Assembly (NCBI GenBank): GCA_934203355.1
Contig: CAKPZC010000063.1
Span: 1 to 12,342 of the forward strand
DNA from: an uncultured Prevotella sp.
GTDB lineage: Bacteria > Bacteroidota > Bacteroidia > Bacteroidales > Bacteroidaceae
DNA: 12,342 nucleotides
Direction of reading: 5' to 3'
A program made the translations under genes and the position numbers. The notes under the pieces were generated by a model. That model was not told the origin of the DNA and ran no database searches. It saw nothing but the letters and a program-made list of their open reading frames with translations. This document shows, piece by piece, positions 1 through 6,939 of the stretch (the stretch's first letter is position 1; each line of letters starts with the position of its first letter).

Positions 1-88
1 TCAATTTACCTTAAACCTAATAACTAAAAACCTAAATCTATTACTACTAACCTAAACAATCTATTAACCTTTTGACAATGCAAAGGTA
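1..88 (-). repeat. Left copy of an inverted promoter-leader repeat
   Basis: Bases 1-76 are the exact reverse complement of 2531-2606. After one mismatch (base 77) the match continues through base 88 (2519 in the other copy), giving 87/88 identity. Read on the minus strand, the element begins with a -7 box (TACCTTTG, 88 to 81) and runs into a leader with no cytosine. The match stops just upstream of the -7 box, so the promoter upstream regions differ. It may extend past the left window edge. What it precedes lies outside the window. Confidence 0.93.
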
Positions 89-112
89 GCAACTTTATAT
101 GAACATAGCAAA
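81..112 (-). promoter_or_regulatory. Leftward Bacteroidetes-type promoter
   Basis: On the minus strand a TTTG (112 to 109) is followed after exactly 20 nt by TACCTTTG (88 to 81). This fits the Bacteroidetes housekeeping consensus of TTTG/TTG, about 20 nt, TAnnTTTG. Transcription should start near base 76, the point where the exact 76-bp repeat begins, and proceed left out of the window. Confidence 0.7.
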
Positions 113-146
113 CTTTAAATAACAAATTATAGGAAACAGATATATT

Positions 147-164
147 TATTGATATATATCAATA
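147..164. promoter_or_regulatory. 18-bp perfect palindrome, possible operator
   Basis: Bases 147-164 (TATTGATATATATCAATA) are a perfect palindrome in the space between the leftward promoter at 81-112 and the rightward glycosyltransferase genes. A dimeric regulator could bind here. It is AT-rich, so chance is a real alternative, and no matching copy was seen elsewhere in the window. Confidence 0.25.
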
Positions 165-223
165 GACGTGCCCGAACACAAGCAACAATCTCGTATTTAT
201 TCGTCGTTTTTACTTTTAAAGTG

Positions 224-301
224 TAACTTTGTTGTCACTATTATAGCCTATAAATTTATAAGCTGTCAAGCATAATAGTCGAAAAAAAATGAGTAAGTTT
301 G
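224..301 (+). promoter_or_regulatory. Candidate promoter region of the glycosyltransferase operon
   Basis: Two matches to the -7 consensus TAnnTTTG lie upstream of the GT4 gene: TAACTTTG at 224-231 and TAAGTTTG at 294-301. The second sits 20 nt before the ATG and would leave a very short 5' UTR. Neither has a clear TTG/TTTG at the ideal 19-21 nt upstream distance, so which one is used is uncertain. The rest of 89-321 holds no gene. Confidence 0.45.
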
Positions 302-321
302 CACTTATATAACAAAACACT

Positions 322-1596
322 ATGAGAGTACTCATCGTAAACACAAGCGAAAAGACCGGTGGAGCCGCAGTTGCAGCCAACCGACTGATGGAAGCCCTGA
401 ACAACAACGGGGTTAAGACGAAGATGCTTGTAGCCAACAAGCAGACCGACCATATAACCGTAGTGCCACTGCCAAGACCATGGCTCACACGATGGCACTT
501 CCTTTGGGAAAGATGGACTGTGTTCTTCCGCCTGCACTTCCAGAAAAAACATCTCTTCGAGATAGACATAGCCAACGCGGGAAGCGACATCACAAGACTG
601 CCAGAGTTTAAGGAAGCCGACGTGATACACCTAAACTGGATAAATCAGGGAATGCTGTCGCTAAAGTCAATACGCAAAATTCTGAAAAGCGGCAAACCAG
701 TGGTGTGGACCATGCACGACCTATGGCCAGCCACAGGCATATGCCACTATGCCCGCACGTGTCCCACATTCCGCACAGCGTGCCACAACTGCCAGCTATT
801 GCCTCTTCACGGTTCGACACACGACCTCTCGCACAAGATATGGGAACAGAAGAAAAAGCTATACCACGGCTCAAATATCCACTTCGTGACGTGTAGCCGA
901 TGGCTTGAGGGACAAGCCAAGCAGAGCGCACTGCTCACCGGACAACGCGTGTCGGCAATACCCAACACCATCGACACTCGTGTGTTCCGACCCACCGACC
1001 GCAAAGAGGCACGGCTCGGATGCGGACTCCCCGCCGACCGACGCATCATACTCTTCGTATCGCAGAAAGTGACCGACGAGCGCAAGGGAATGAGCTATTT
1101 CATCAAAGCCATCAACTCGCTCGTAGACAAACACCCCGAAATGAAGAACAACACGGCAGTGGCAATTCTCGGTTCAAACTCAGAAGCTGTAGCAGAACAG
1201 CTCACCTTGCCGTCGTTCCCACTGGGATATGTAAGCGACGACAGGCAAATTGTCAACATCTATAACTCTGCCGATGTCTACGTGTTGCCGTCGCTTGAGG
1301 ACAACCTGCCAAACACAATCATGGAAGCTATGGCGTGCGGAGTGCCGAGCGTAGGATTCCGCGTAGGTGGAATACCCGAAATGATCGACCACCGACGCAA
1401 TGGTTATGTAGCCAACTTCAAGGACACCGACGACCTAGCTGAAGGTATCAGATGGATACTCAACGACGCTAACCACGACGAACTGAAGCAAAACTGCCTG
1501 CACAAGGTCACACACAATTACTCCAGCCAGAGCGTGTCGATGCAATATATCGAAGTATACAACGAACTAATAGCCCTTAAAAGATACATTATATAA
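322..1596 (+). CDS. Family 4 (GT-B) glycosyltransferase
   Basis: A 424-residue retaining glycosyltransferase, expected to transfer a sugar from a nucleotide-sugar donor to a cell-surface polysaccharide precursor at the cytoplasmic face of the membrane. The N-terminus (MRVLIVNTSEKTGGAAVAANRL) has the glycine-rich first Rossmann strand of acceptor-side GT-B domains. Residues 326-345 hold the donor-site signature (EDNLPNTIMEAMACGVPSVG), with Asp327/Glu335 in the place of the usual E-x7-E, followed by GGIPEMI. There is no signal peptide or membrane segment. The length is normal for GT4. The start ATG follows an A-rich tract and a -7-like box. The gene is separated by 5 nt from a GT2 gene, so the two probably act on the same glycan. 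Family assignment is secure. The sugar donor and acceptor cannot be read from the sequence; the start resembles WcaC-like enzymes. Confidence 0.9.
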   Translation: MRVLIVNTSEKTGGAAVAANRLMEALNNNGVKTKMLVANKQTDHITVVPLPRPWLTRWHFLWERWTVFFRLHFQKKHLFEIDIANAGSDITRLPEFKEADVIHLNWINQGMLSLKSIRKILKSGKPVVWTMHDLWPATGICHYARTCPTFRTACHNCQLLPLHGSTHDLSHKIWEQKKKLYHGSNIHFVTCSRWLEGQAKQSALLTGQRVSAIPNTIDTRVFRPTDRKEARLGCGLPADRRIILFVSQKVTDERKGMSYFIKAINSLVDKHPEMKNNTAVAILGSNSEAVAEQLTLPSFPLGYVSDDRQIVNIYNSADVYVLPSLEDNLPNTIMEAMACGVPSVGFRVGGIPEMIDHRRNGYVANFKDTDDLAEGIRWILNDANHDELKQNCLHKVTHNYSSQSVSMQYIEVYNELIALKRYII

Positions 1597-1601
1597 TATA
1601 T

Positions 1602-2384
1602 ATGGTAAAATTCTCTATCATCACCTGCACATACAATGCAGCACCAGTGCTACAACGCACTCTCGACAGTGTGCTATCGCAGTCGTGGGCGCTAATAGAA
1701 CATATCATTATCGACGGAGCCTCGAAAGACTACACCCTGAAAATGGCAGAGGCCTATCGACAGAAAAGCAAGGAAGAGGAGACCGACCACGACATCATAA
1801 TACAGTCGGAACCCGACAGAGGACTCTACGACGCCATGAACAAAGGGCTTGCCAAGGCCACTGGCGATTATGTGCTCTTCCTTAACGCTGGCGACGTGTT
1901 TCCTGACGACAAGACTCTCGAAAACATATCAAATGATGTCAACGAACGCTCCGACGGCAAACTGCCAGCCGTGCTCTACGGCGACACAAATGTTGTTGAC
2001 GACAACGGAACACTGCTGCGACCACGACGCCTCGCCCCACCCGACAACCTTAATTGGCGTTCATTCCGCCACGGCATGCTCGTGTGCCATCAGGCTTTCT
2101 ACGCACGCACAGACATAGCACAAGCCGAACCCTACAACCTGCGCTACCGCTTCTCTGCCGACGTAGACTGGTGTATTAGGGTTATGAAACGGGCAGAAAA
2201 AGAAGGATTGCCACTATTAAGACTACAAGATGTGGTGGTCAACTACCTCGACGGTGGCATGACAAACAAGAACCACCGGGCATCGCTACTGGAACGTTTC
2301 AACGTGATGCGCCACCACTACGGACTACTCACAACCATCGGAATGCACACTTGGTTCGTTATCAGGGCCATACTGAAGAAATAA
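1602..2384 (+). CDS. Family 2 (GT-A) glycosyltransferase
   Basis: A 260-residue inverting GT-A glycosyltransferase of the short, soluble WcaE-like type. The N-terminal nucleotide-binding strand reads FSIITCTYNAAPVLQRTLDS, followed by an IIIDGASKD loop. DRGLYDAMNKGLAKATGDY and the LNAGD metal/nucleotide motif (about residue 99) follow. A DVDWCIRV segment around residue 187 supplies the likely catalytic acidic residue. The C-terminus is slightly hydrophobic (TWFVIRAILKK) but has no convincing membrane span. It starts 5 nt after the GT4 gene, so the two are almost certainly co-transcribed and probably add successive sugars to one surface glycan. No polymerase, flippase or nucleotide-sugar genes lie alongside, so this is a small isolated glycan locus. 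The exact sugar specificity is unknown. Confidence 0.9.
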   Translation: MVKFSIITCTYNAAPVLQRTLDSVLSQSWALIEHIIIDGASKDYTLKMAEAYRQKSKEEETDHDIIIQSEPDRGLYDAMNKGLAKATGDYVLFLNAGDVFPDDKTLENISNDVNERSDGKLPAVLYGDTNVVDDNGTLLRPRRLAPPDNLNWRSFRHGMLVCHQAFYARTDIAQAEPYNLRYRFSADVDWCIRVMKRAEKEGLPLLRLQDVVVNYLDGGMTNKNHRASLLERFNVMRHHYGLLTTIGMHTWFVIRAILKK

Positions 2385-2413
2385 AACAATCACATGGTTT
2401 TCACCATTAAAGG

Positions 2414-2450
2414 CAAGAGTTTTGTGTGTTCGCGCACAAAACTCTTGTTC
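2414..2450 (+). terminator. Terminator hairpin of the glycosyltransferase operon
   Basis: Inverted repeat 2414-2428/2433-2447 with one G-T wobble forms a 15-bp stem capped by a TTCG tetraloop, 30 nt after the GT2 stop codon. A short, imperfect T-rich stretch follows. The very stable UUCG cap and the position support a transcription terminator or mRNA 3'-end stabiliser. Confidence 0.75.
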
Positions 2451-2494
2451 TATATCAATTAATCGACTAAAAATCGAAGAAAGACCAAGGATTG

Positions 2495-2526
2495 TTTGCG
2501 CAAACAGAAAATCCTGCGTACCTTTG
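2495..2526 (+). promoter_or_regulatory. Rightward Bacteroidetes-type promoter
   Basis: TTTG at 2495-2498, a 20-nt spacer, then TACCTTTG at 2519-2526. This is the same arrangement and spacing as the leftward promoter at 81-112, although the spacer sequences differ. Transcription should begin near 2530 and run through the C-free leader towards the terminator at 2682-2727. Confidence 0.72.
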
Positions 2527-2606
2527 CATCGTCAAAAGGTTAATAGATTGTTTAGGTTAGTAGTAATAGATTTAGGTTTTTAGTTATTAGGTTTAAGGTA
2601 AATTGA
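2519..2606 (+). repeat. Right copy of the inverted promoter-leader repeat
   Basis: Reverse complement of bases 1-88 with a single mismatch. It contains the -7 box and the first 76 nt of the predicted transcript. Within it TTAGGTT occurs three times (2552, 2572, 2587). There is no C between 2534 and 2607 on the transcribed-sense strand. The two copies face away from each other and enclose the glycosyltransferase pair. Confidence 0.93.
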
Positions 2607-2727
2607 ACGATTGTTTAACAGGTAACTATGAGGACTCGTGAGAATCTTCATTATTTACGAAAAGGATTTTTAGTTAAACATAAAATAACGGCACAGCTCG
2701 CTGAGAGTTGTGCCGTTATTTTTTTAT
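2531..2727 (+). ncRNA. Candidate small RNA (about 195 nt) with C-free 5' leader
   Basis: A good promoter at 2495-2526 is followed about 195 nt later by a strong intrinsic terminator, with no convincing gene between. The predicted RNA has a 5' part of 74 nt without cytosine (2534-2607), which can form only A-U and G-U pairs and should be largely single-stranded. A middle part could be closed by an 8-bp helix pairing 2612-2619 with 2673-2680. The terminator stem-loop follows. An ATG at 2628 opens a frame of 56 codons, but it runs through the terminator into the 3' end of the convergent ABC gene, so coding is unlikely. The 5' portion is duplicated at 1-76, which suggests a multicopy RNA family or shared 5' leader. 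An alternative is the orphaned leader of a lost gene. No Rfam family was recognised. Confidence 0.5.
2682..2727 (+). terminator. Strong intrinsic terminator, probably bidirectional
   Basis: Stem of at least 12 perfect pairs (2684-2695 with 2709-2720), extended outward by A/T pairs and inward by a further wobble and three pairs (2697-2699 with 2705-2707) around a 5-nt loop. It is followed by T7 from 2719 and more T-rich sequence. On the minus strand the same hairpin lies about 65 nt past the ABC exporter stop and is followed by a short T run, so it could serve both directions. Confidence 0.88.
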
Positions 2728-2790
2728 TTCATACCAATAGTCTCGCCATACTACGAGCATATGCATTTCCGAAACCATCAACAACGATTT

Positions 2791-4452
2791 TCAGATAGTC
2801 AACCGCTCGGTGCAATATTCCAGCACAGCCGGACGATGAGTAATAAATATCACCGTGCGCGTGTTGTCGGCAAGCAAGTTGCCCAACAAGCGACACTCAG
2901 TGTCGCTATCAAGTGCCGACGTAGCCTCATCAAACACCATTATATGGCGGTTGCGCAACAAGGCACGGGCTATAGCTATGCGCTGAGCCTGTCCTTCGGA
3001 AAGTCCGCCGCCACGCTCACCACACATAGAGTCAAGACCTTTAGGCAAAGCAAAAACGAAGTCGGCACAACTCTGACGCAATGCCTCGCACATCTCGGCA
3101 TCCGTGGCCGATGACCTGCCAAGCAGCAGATTGTCGCGTATGGTGCCGCTCATCAGCGTGTTTCCCTGCGGCACATACACGAAATTACATCGCATACGCG
3201 GCGACAAAACATGCTGCTCTTTATCATTATATATATATATGCTGCCACTCTGCGGCAGCATCAGCGACAGAAGCATACGCACAAGAGTGGTCTTTCCTGC
3301 TCCAGTCTCACCGAGAATAGCTGTGCACGAGCCAGGACGAAAATCGAACGAGAGATTGCTAATGATGTCGCGTGTGCCATCCTCATATCGGAAACTAACG
3401 TTCTCAAGACGCAGTCCGCACGGGCCTGCCACTTTTATCGGCTCTCCCTGCTCCTCCAACGGTTCCTCCTCAAGTTCCATTAGACGCTCGGCAGCAGTGA
3501 AGACTGCCACAAAAGCAGGAGCAAGTTTTGTAAGGTTGCGCGCCGGATTCTGTATCTTGTTGACAAGCTGCAGAAATGCCGTCATACCACCAAACGTGAG
3601 GGTGCCACCCGACATGCGCACCGCAGCCCAAAGAAAGGCGATGAGATAGCCAAGGGCAAAGCCAAAATTAAGTATGAAGTTGGAGAACACCGAGAACGAC
3701 GTGCGACGCATCACATTGCGACGCAGCTGAGCCTGTGTGCTCTCCAGACGCGCCACCATGTCGCCACATGCCTCAAGCGTCTTGATGACCATACGGTGCT
3801 GTATGGTTTCCTGCATCACCGACTGCACACGACTGTCAGAATCGCGCACTTGGCGAGTTAGGCGGCGCATCTGACCCATGTAGATCTTGCTGACAGCAAG
3901 AAAAAGCGGAATGATGGCCACCAATATAATGGCAAGCATACGATCCATAGAGAACAGACAGAGAAATGCACCCAAGAACATCATCAACACCGAGAGCGTG
4001 TTGGGCAAGGTCTCGGTGAGAAACGTAACTACCGTAGCCACATCAAGCTCAAGCCTGTTGAGTATGTCGCCAGAATGATGGCGCGACCTACTGTGCCACC
4101 GCGACATGAGCAAGCGGTCGAGCATCTGCTGCTGCATAAGATTCTGGGCTCGTATACCAAGAATATTGCGCACCCACACCCCACTTATATTACACGCAAA
4201 ACCACTCAATATGAGTGCTGCCATCAAAGCTACCGCCCAGTAGATAGAACCTTCTGTCGCTCCCGACGATATGTCGATGGCACGCTTCACAGCCCACACC
4301 TGAGCCAGACTCAGCACCACTTCGACAATGCCAATCAAAGCGTTGAGCACAGCCTGCAAGCGGTTGCCACGCCATGCGCCCCAAAGCCAACGCAGTATTG
4401 CGCCGGCAGGATACTTGGTGGAAGGGATATTTAGCAGGGTTTTAAGTTTCAT
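2791..4452 (-). CDS. ABC exporter, fused membrane and ATPase domains
   Basis: A 553-residue half-transporter of the MsbA/lipid- and peptide-exporter type, which would dimerise in the inner membrane and use ATP to move a substrate outward. The N-terminal half (to about residue 310) has several hydrophobic spans, for example around residues 36-52, 72-95, 155-190 and 260-280. The C-terminal ATPase has Walker A GETGAGKTT (381-389), Q-loop VPQG (Gln429), signature LSEGQ (484-488, Glu in place of the usual Gly), Walker B IMVFDE (504-509) and H-loop ITHR (His539), so it should be active. It lies downstream of NAD kinase on the same strand. The gap of about 55 nt suggests co-transcription. An in-frame ATG at 4470 (six residues longer) and a TTG at 4479 are alternatives; 4452 was chosen for its AT-rich context (AATATGAAA). 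The substrate is not evident. Confidence 0.9.
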   Translation of the reverse strand: MKLKTLLNIPSTKYPAGAILRWLWGAWRGNRLQAVLNALIGIVEVVLSLAQVWAVKRAIDISSGATEGSIYWAVALMAALILSGFACNISGVWVRNILGIRAQNLMQQQMLDRLLMSRWHSRSRHHSGDILNRLELDVATVVTFLTETLPNTLSVLMMFLGAFLCLFSMDRMLAIILVAIIPLFLAVSKIYMGQMRRLTRQVRDSDSRVQSVMQETIQHRMVIKTLEACGDMVARLESTQAQLRRNVMRRTSFSVFSNFILNFGFALGYLIAFLWAAVRMSGGTLTFGGMTAFLQLVNKIQNPARNLTKLAPAFVAVFTAAERLMELEEEPLEEQGEPIKVAGPCGLRLENVSFRYEDGTRDIISNLSFDFRPGSCTAILGETGAGKTTLVRMLLSLMLPQSGSIYIYNDKEQHVLSPRMRCNFVYVPQGNTLMSGTIRDNLLLGRSSATDAEMCEALRQSCADFVFALPKGLDSMCGERGGGLSEGQAQRIAIARALLRNRHIMVFDEATSALDSDTECRLLGNLLADNTRTVIFITHRPAVLEYCTERLTI

Positions 4453-4508
4453 ATTATCGGGTTTTATCATTATCAGCAATTATCGACATTTCACCGTTTA
4501 TAGGCATC

Positions 4509-5393
4509 TCATCGTTTGTCGGCTCCCCACATCATTTTGTCGCGCAACGACGAGAAATAGCGGCGACCATTGGGTTTCGCAATGCGAGTCACAAACGGAG
4601 CTTTGCTTATCGTCACCGTCGAACCTTCGTGCATTGTGTAGCTTCGTCCGTCGACAGCCACAAGATAGTTGTGGGAGCGCGATTCCACCTCAAGTCTCAC
4701 CCTATTGGAGTCGCTTATCACCACCGGACGTATGTTCAGACTGTGTGGCGCAACAGGTGTCAGACACAGGGTCTTGGTTTGTGGAACAATTATCGGACCA
4801 CCGTTCGACAAAGAATAGGCCGTGGAACCTGTCGGAGTAGTGACAATAAGCCCATCAGCTTGATAAGTAACAAGATAGCTACCGTCGATACTTGTGCGTA
4901 TGCCTATCATCGACGCCACGTCGCGTTTCAACACTGCTATATCGTTCAGGGCATAATGACAGCCATCGAAATCGCCACCACTTGTTTCAGCCTGTATGGC
5001 AGTGTGGGTCTCTATCGTGAAGTTACCCTCGATTATTGCCGTTAGGGCTTCCTCGACCTCAGCCGGAAGTACGTCGGCAAGGAACCCCAATCTACCCATA
5101 TTAATGCCAACAAGCGGAATCTCTTTTGTGCCAACTCGCACAGCCGACTTCAGGAAAGTGCCGTCGCCACCCATAGATATCACAAAATCGGCATCAAAAT
5201 CGTCACCGTCGAACACACCGACATCGCCAAGGTCTATCCCCTGGCTATCGGTAAGAAAGTCGTAGAAGGGGCGGTCGACAATCACGCACGCCCCTCGCCC
5301 ACGCAAGAAGTCGAGCGTTCTCATTAGCGATACTGACTTGCGGGGCTGGAATGTATTGCCGAATACGGCGAATGTAAGATGCTTGTTTGTCAT
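4509..5393 (-). CDS. nadK: NAD kinase
   Basis: A 294-residue ATP-NAD kinase that phosphorylates NAD+ to NADP+ in the cytoplasm. Diagnostic motifs are all present: GGDGT with following FLKSA (75-84), NMGRLGFL (98-105), ALND (148-151, with the conserved Asn-Asp that contacts NAD), QADG (178-181) and TPTGSTAYSLSNGG (186-199). Length is normal for the family. The start is ATG at 5393; a GTG directly before it (5396) is less likely. It has its own promoter on the minus strand at 5450-5480 and is followed by the ABC exporter after a gap of about 55 nt. The divergent neighbour is the DJ-1/ispD/recG operon. Function is secure from the motifs. Confidence 0.97.
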   Translation of the reverse strand: MTNKHLTFAVFGNTFQPRKSVSLMRTLDFLRGRGACVIVDRPFYDFLTDSQGIDLGDVGVFDGDDFDADFVISMGGDGTFLKSAVRVGTKEIPLVGINMGRLGFLADVLPAEVEEALTAIIEGNFTIETHTAIQAETSGGDFDGCHYALNDIAVLKRDVASMIGIRTSIDGSYLVTYQADGLIVTTPTGSTAYSLSNGGPIIVPQTKTLCLTPVAPHSLNIRPVVISDSNRVRLEVESRSHNYLVAVDGRSYTMHEGSTVTISKAPFVTRIAKPNGRRYFSSLRDKMMWGADKR

Positions 5394-5449
5394 CACTTTA
5401 GAATATCGTTTACATTTACTTTATTATTATCCAAATAAATTATTGTCTA

Positions 5450-5480
5450 CAAAATTACAGAAATTATTGCATACATCAAA
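5450..5480 (-). promoter_or_regulatory. Promoter of nadK (and probably the ABC exporter)
   Basis: On the minus strand TTTG (5480 to 5477), a 19-nt spacer and TAATTTTG (5457 to 5450) match the Bacteroidetes consensus. Transcription would start near 5443, leaving a 5' UTR of about 50 nt before the nadK ATG at 5393. Confidence 0.6.
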
Positions 5481-5535
5481 TAGGGCAAGACGTAATTATA
5501 CAGCACAAACATAATGATATTTCAAAAAAAATGCG

Positions 5536-5543
5536 TAAGTTTG
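5536..5543 (+). promoter_or_regulatory. -7 box of the DJ-1/ispD/recG operon
   Basis: TAAGTTTG matches TAnnTTTG and lies in the same local context (A-run, then GTAAGTTTGCA) as the -7 box before the GT4 gene at 294-301. No clear TTG is seen 20 nt upstream. If real, it rules out the ATG at 5514 as a start and gives a 5' UTR of either about 25 nt (ATG 5574) or about 155 nt (ATG 5703). Confidence 0.45.
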
Positions 5544-5702
5544 CAATACCGATTAATAAAACGACTAATTTATATGGCAAGATTTTATTCGCTCAAGAAG
5601 CGCAACCAAGACGATAATAAGATTGCCGACCCATTTGGTGTAATCAGAGAGATACGGCAAAAAGTAAACGAAAAGGAAAAACAAACCATAAACATTCACA
5701 AT

Positions 5703-6251
5703 ATGGCAAAAGCATACGAATTTCTTGCTAATGGATTCGAGGACATCGAGGCATTGGCTCCTGTCGACATTCTACGTCGAGGTGGTATTGAGATTAAGAC
5801 TGTAAGCATTGGCGACTCAATCATGGTGGAGTCGGCCCACGGAGTGCAGGTGAAGGCCGACATGATGTTCGGCGAAGCTGACCTTAAGGATGCCGACTTG
5901 CTACTTATACCAGGCGGCATGCCGGGTGCTAAGAACCTTGATGAGCATGAGGGCGTGCGCTGCGCATTGGCAAAGCAGGCTGAGCAAAACAAACTTATAG
6001 GTGCCATTTGTGCCGCACCTATGGTGCTCGGACATCTCGGACTGCTACGAGGACGCAAAGCCACTTGCTATCCAGGATTCGAGACCGAACTCGATGGGGC
6101 AATTTACACATCTGAGCCATACACCGTCGACGGCAACATAATCACAGGCAAAGGACCTGGCGCATCATTCGAATATGCCTACGCTCTGCTTACTCTCATG
6201 AAGGGAGAACGCGTGGTGGAAGCTCTGAAGAAAGGCATGATGTACTGTTAA
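5703..6251 (+). CDS. DJ-1/PfpI family protein (DJ-1/YajL type)
   Basis: A 182-residue DJ-1 superfamily protein, commonly annotated as DJ-1 family glyoxalase III (methylglyoxal to lactate); members are also linked to protein and nucleotide deglycation and redox sensing. The reactive cysteine sits in the nucleophile elbow AICAAP (Cys103). The partner glutamate is in GFEDIEA (Glu16, equivalent to Glu18 of human DJ-1). The PGGMPG loop (70-75) and GPGASFEYA near the C-terminus are also typical. The start at 5703 gives the usual family length and a proper first beta strand ([14 protein letters not shown]). The frame is open further upstream to ATG 5574, adding 43 charged residues with no family counterpart; this is discussed as a finding. 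It is followed 10 nt later by ispD. The family call is secure; the exact reaction is inferred. Confidence 0.88.
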   Translation: MAKAYEFLANGFEDIEALAPVDILRRGGIEIKTVSIGDSIMVESAHGVQVKADMMFGEADLKDADLLLIPGGMPGAKNLDEHEGVRCALAKQAEQNKLIGAICAAPMVLGHLGLLRGRKATCYPGFETELDGAIYTSEPYTVDGNIITGKGPGASFEYAYALLTLMKGERVVEALKKGMMYC

Positions 6252-6261
6252 CCGTAAAAAT

Positions 6262-6927
6262 ATGGACTACATTATAATTGTGGCAGGCGGCAAGGGTCTG
6301 CGCATGGGTGGCGACCTGCCCAAACAGTTCATGCCGCTAAACGGCAGACCCGTGCTTATGCACACCATTGAACGTTTCAACAACTACAATCCAGAAATTG
6401 GCATAATACTCGTGCTGCCACACTCGCAGCAGGAATATTGGCGACAACTGTGCGAAAAGCACCACTTCGACATAAAGCACACTGTCGTAGACGGAGGCGA
6501 AACACGTTTCCACTCATCAAAGAACGGCATTGAGGCTGTGCCCGACAATGCCACTGGAGTTATCGGCATACACGACGGAGTGCGTCCTTTTGTGTCGACA
6601 GAGACAATAGTACGTTGCTTCGAAGCAGCACGCTTGTATGGAGCTGCTCTACCCGTATTGCCTGTCACCGACACTCTGCGACGCGTCACCGACGATGGCG
6701 GATATAATGTGCAACGCAACGACTACCGCACCGTGCAAACTCCACAGACATTCGACGCGCAACTCCTGAAGAAAGCCTTCCAACAACCATATAGCGACGC
6801 CTTCACCGACGACGCATCGGTAGTGGAGGCTATGGGCAGCAAGGTGACGATGGTGGACGGCAACCGCGAGAACATAAAGCTCACCACTCCCTTCGATCTG
6901 ATCGTGGCTGAAGCAATCTTAAAATAA
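6262..6927 (+). CDS. ispD: 2-C-methyl-D-erythritol 4-phosphate cytidylyltransferase
   Basis: A 221-residue enzyme of the MEP isoprenoid pathway that joins CTP and methylerythritol 4-phosphate to make CDP-ME and pyrophosphate. The CTP-binding loop reads [17 protein letters not shown] (residues 7-23), with the conserved Arg and Lys. DGVRPF (about 96-101), TDTLRRV, the QTPQTF motif and the C-terminal TDDASVVEA and [14 protein letters not shown] motifs are all present, so catalytic residues appear intact. Length is normal. It lies 10 nt after the DJ-1 gene and 12 nt before recG, which points to one transcript. The C-terminal [14 protein letters not shown] motif is the IspD type. Confidence 0.96.
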   Translation: MDYIIIVAGGKGLRMGGDLPKQFMPLNGRPVLMHTIERFNNYNPEIGIILVLPHSQQEYWRQLCEKHHFDIKHTVVDGGETRFHSSKNGIEAVPDNATGVIGIHDGVRPFVSTETIVRCFEAARLYGAALPVLPVTDTLRRVTDDGGYNVQRNDYRTVQTPQTFDAQLLKKAFQQPYSDAFTDDASVVEAMGSKVTMVDGNRENIKLTTPFDLIVAEAILK

Positions 6928-6939
6928 TTAATTTACTTA

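Noticed and set aside
1..2606. Inverted repeats as terminal repeats of an insertion sequence or transposon
   Set aside because: No transposase or recombinase is encoded between them, no target-site duplication can be seen, and the repeats contain working-looking promoters directed outward with a leader. A non-autonomous element is still not excluded.
2534..2607. TTAGGTT repeats resembling telomere or CRISPR-like repeats
   Set aside because: Units are spaced irregularly (20 and 15 nt) with no spacers of constant length and no cas genes. They are better explained as part of the duplicated leader.
2628..2798. A 56-codon frame starting MRTRENLHYLRKGF inside the small-RNA region
   Set aside because: It reads straight through a strong terminator and ends inside the 3' end of the convergent ABC gene. 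No recognisable family and no start signal.
3227..3241. AT dinucleotide tract (ATATATATATATAT)
   Set aside because: It is in frame within the ABC ATPase domain (codons for SIYIYND) and causes no disruption. A phase-variable microsatellite is conceivable, but a dinucleotide tract this short is weak evidence.
4243..4260. Glu in the ABC signature motif (LSEGQ instead of LSGGQ, actual codons near 2990-3005) taken as a sign of inactivity
   Set aside because: All other ATPase motifs are intact, and Glu at this position is tolerated in other bacterial ABC exporters.
5514..5573. ATG at 5514 as the start of the DJ-1 gene
   Set aside because: The -7 box TAAGTTTG at 5536-5543 lies downstream of it, and the added residues are not conserved-looking.
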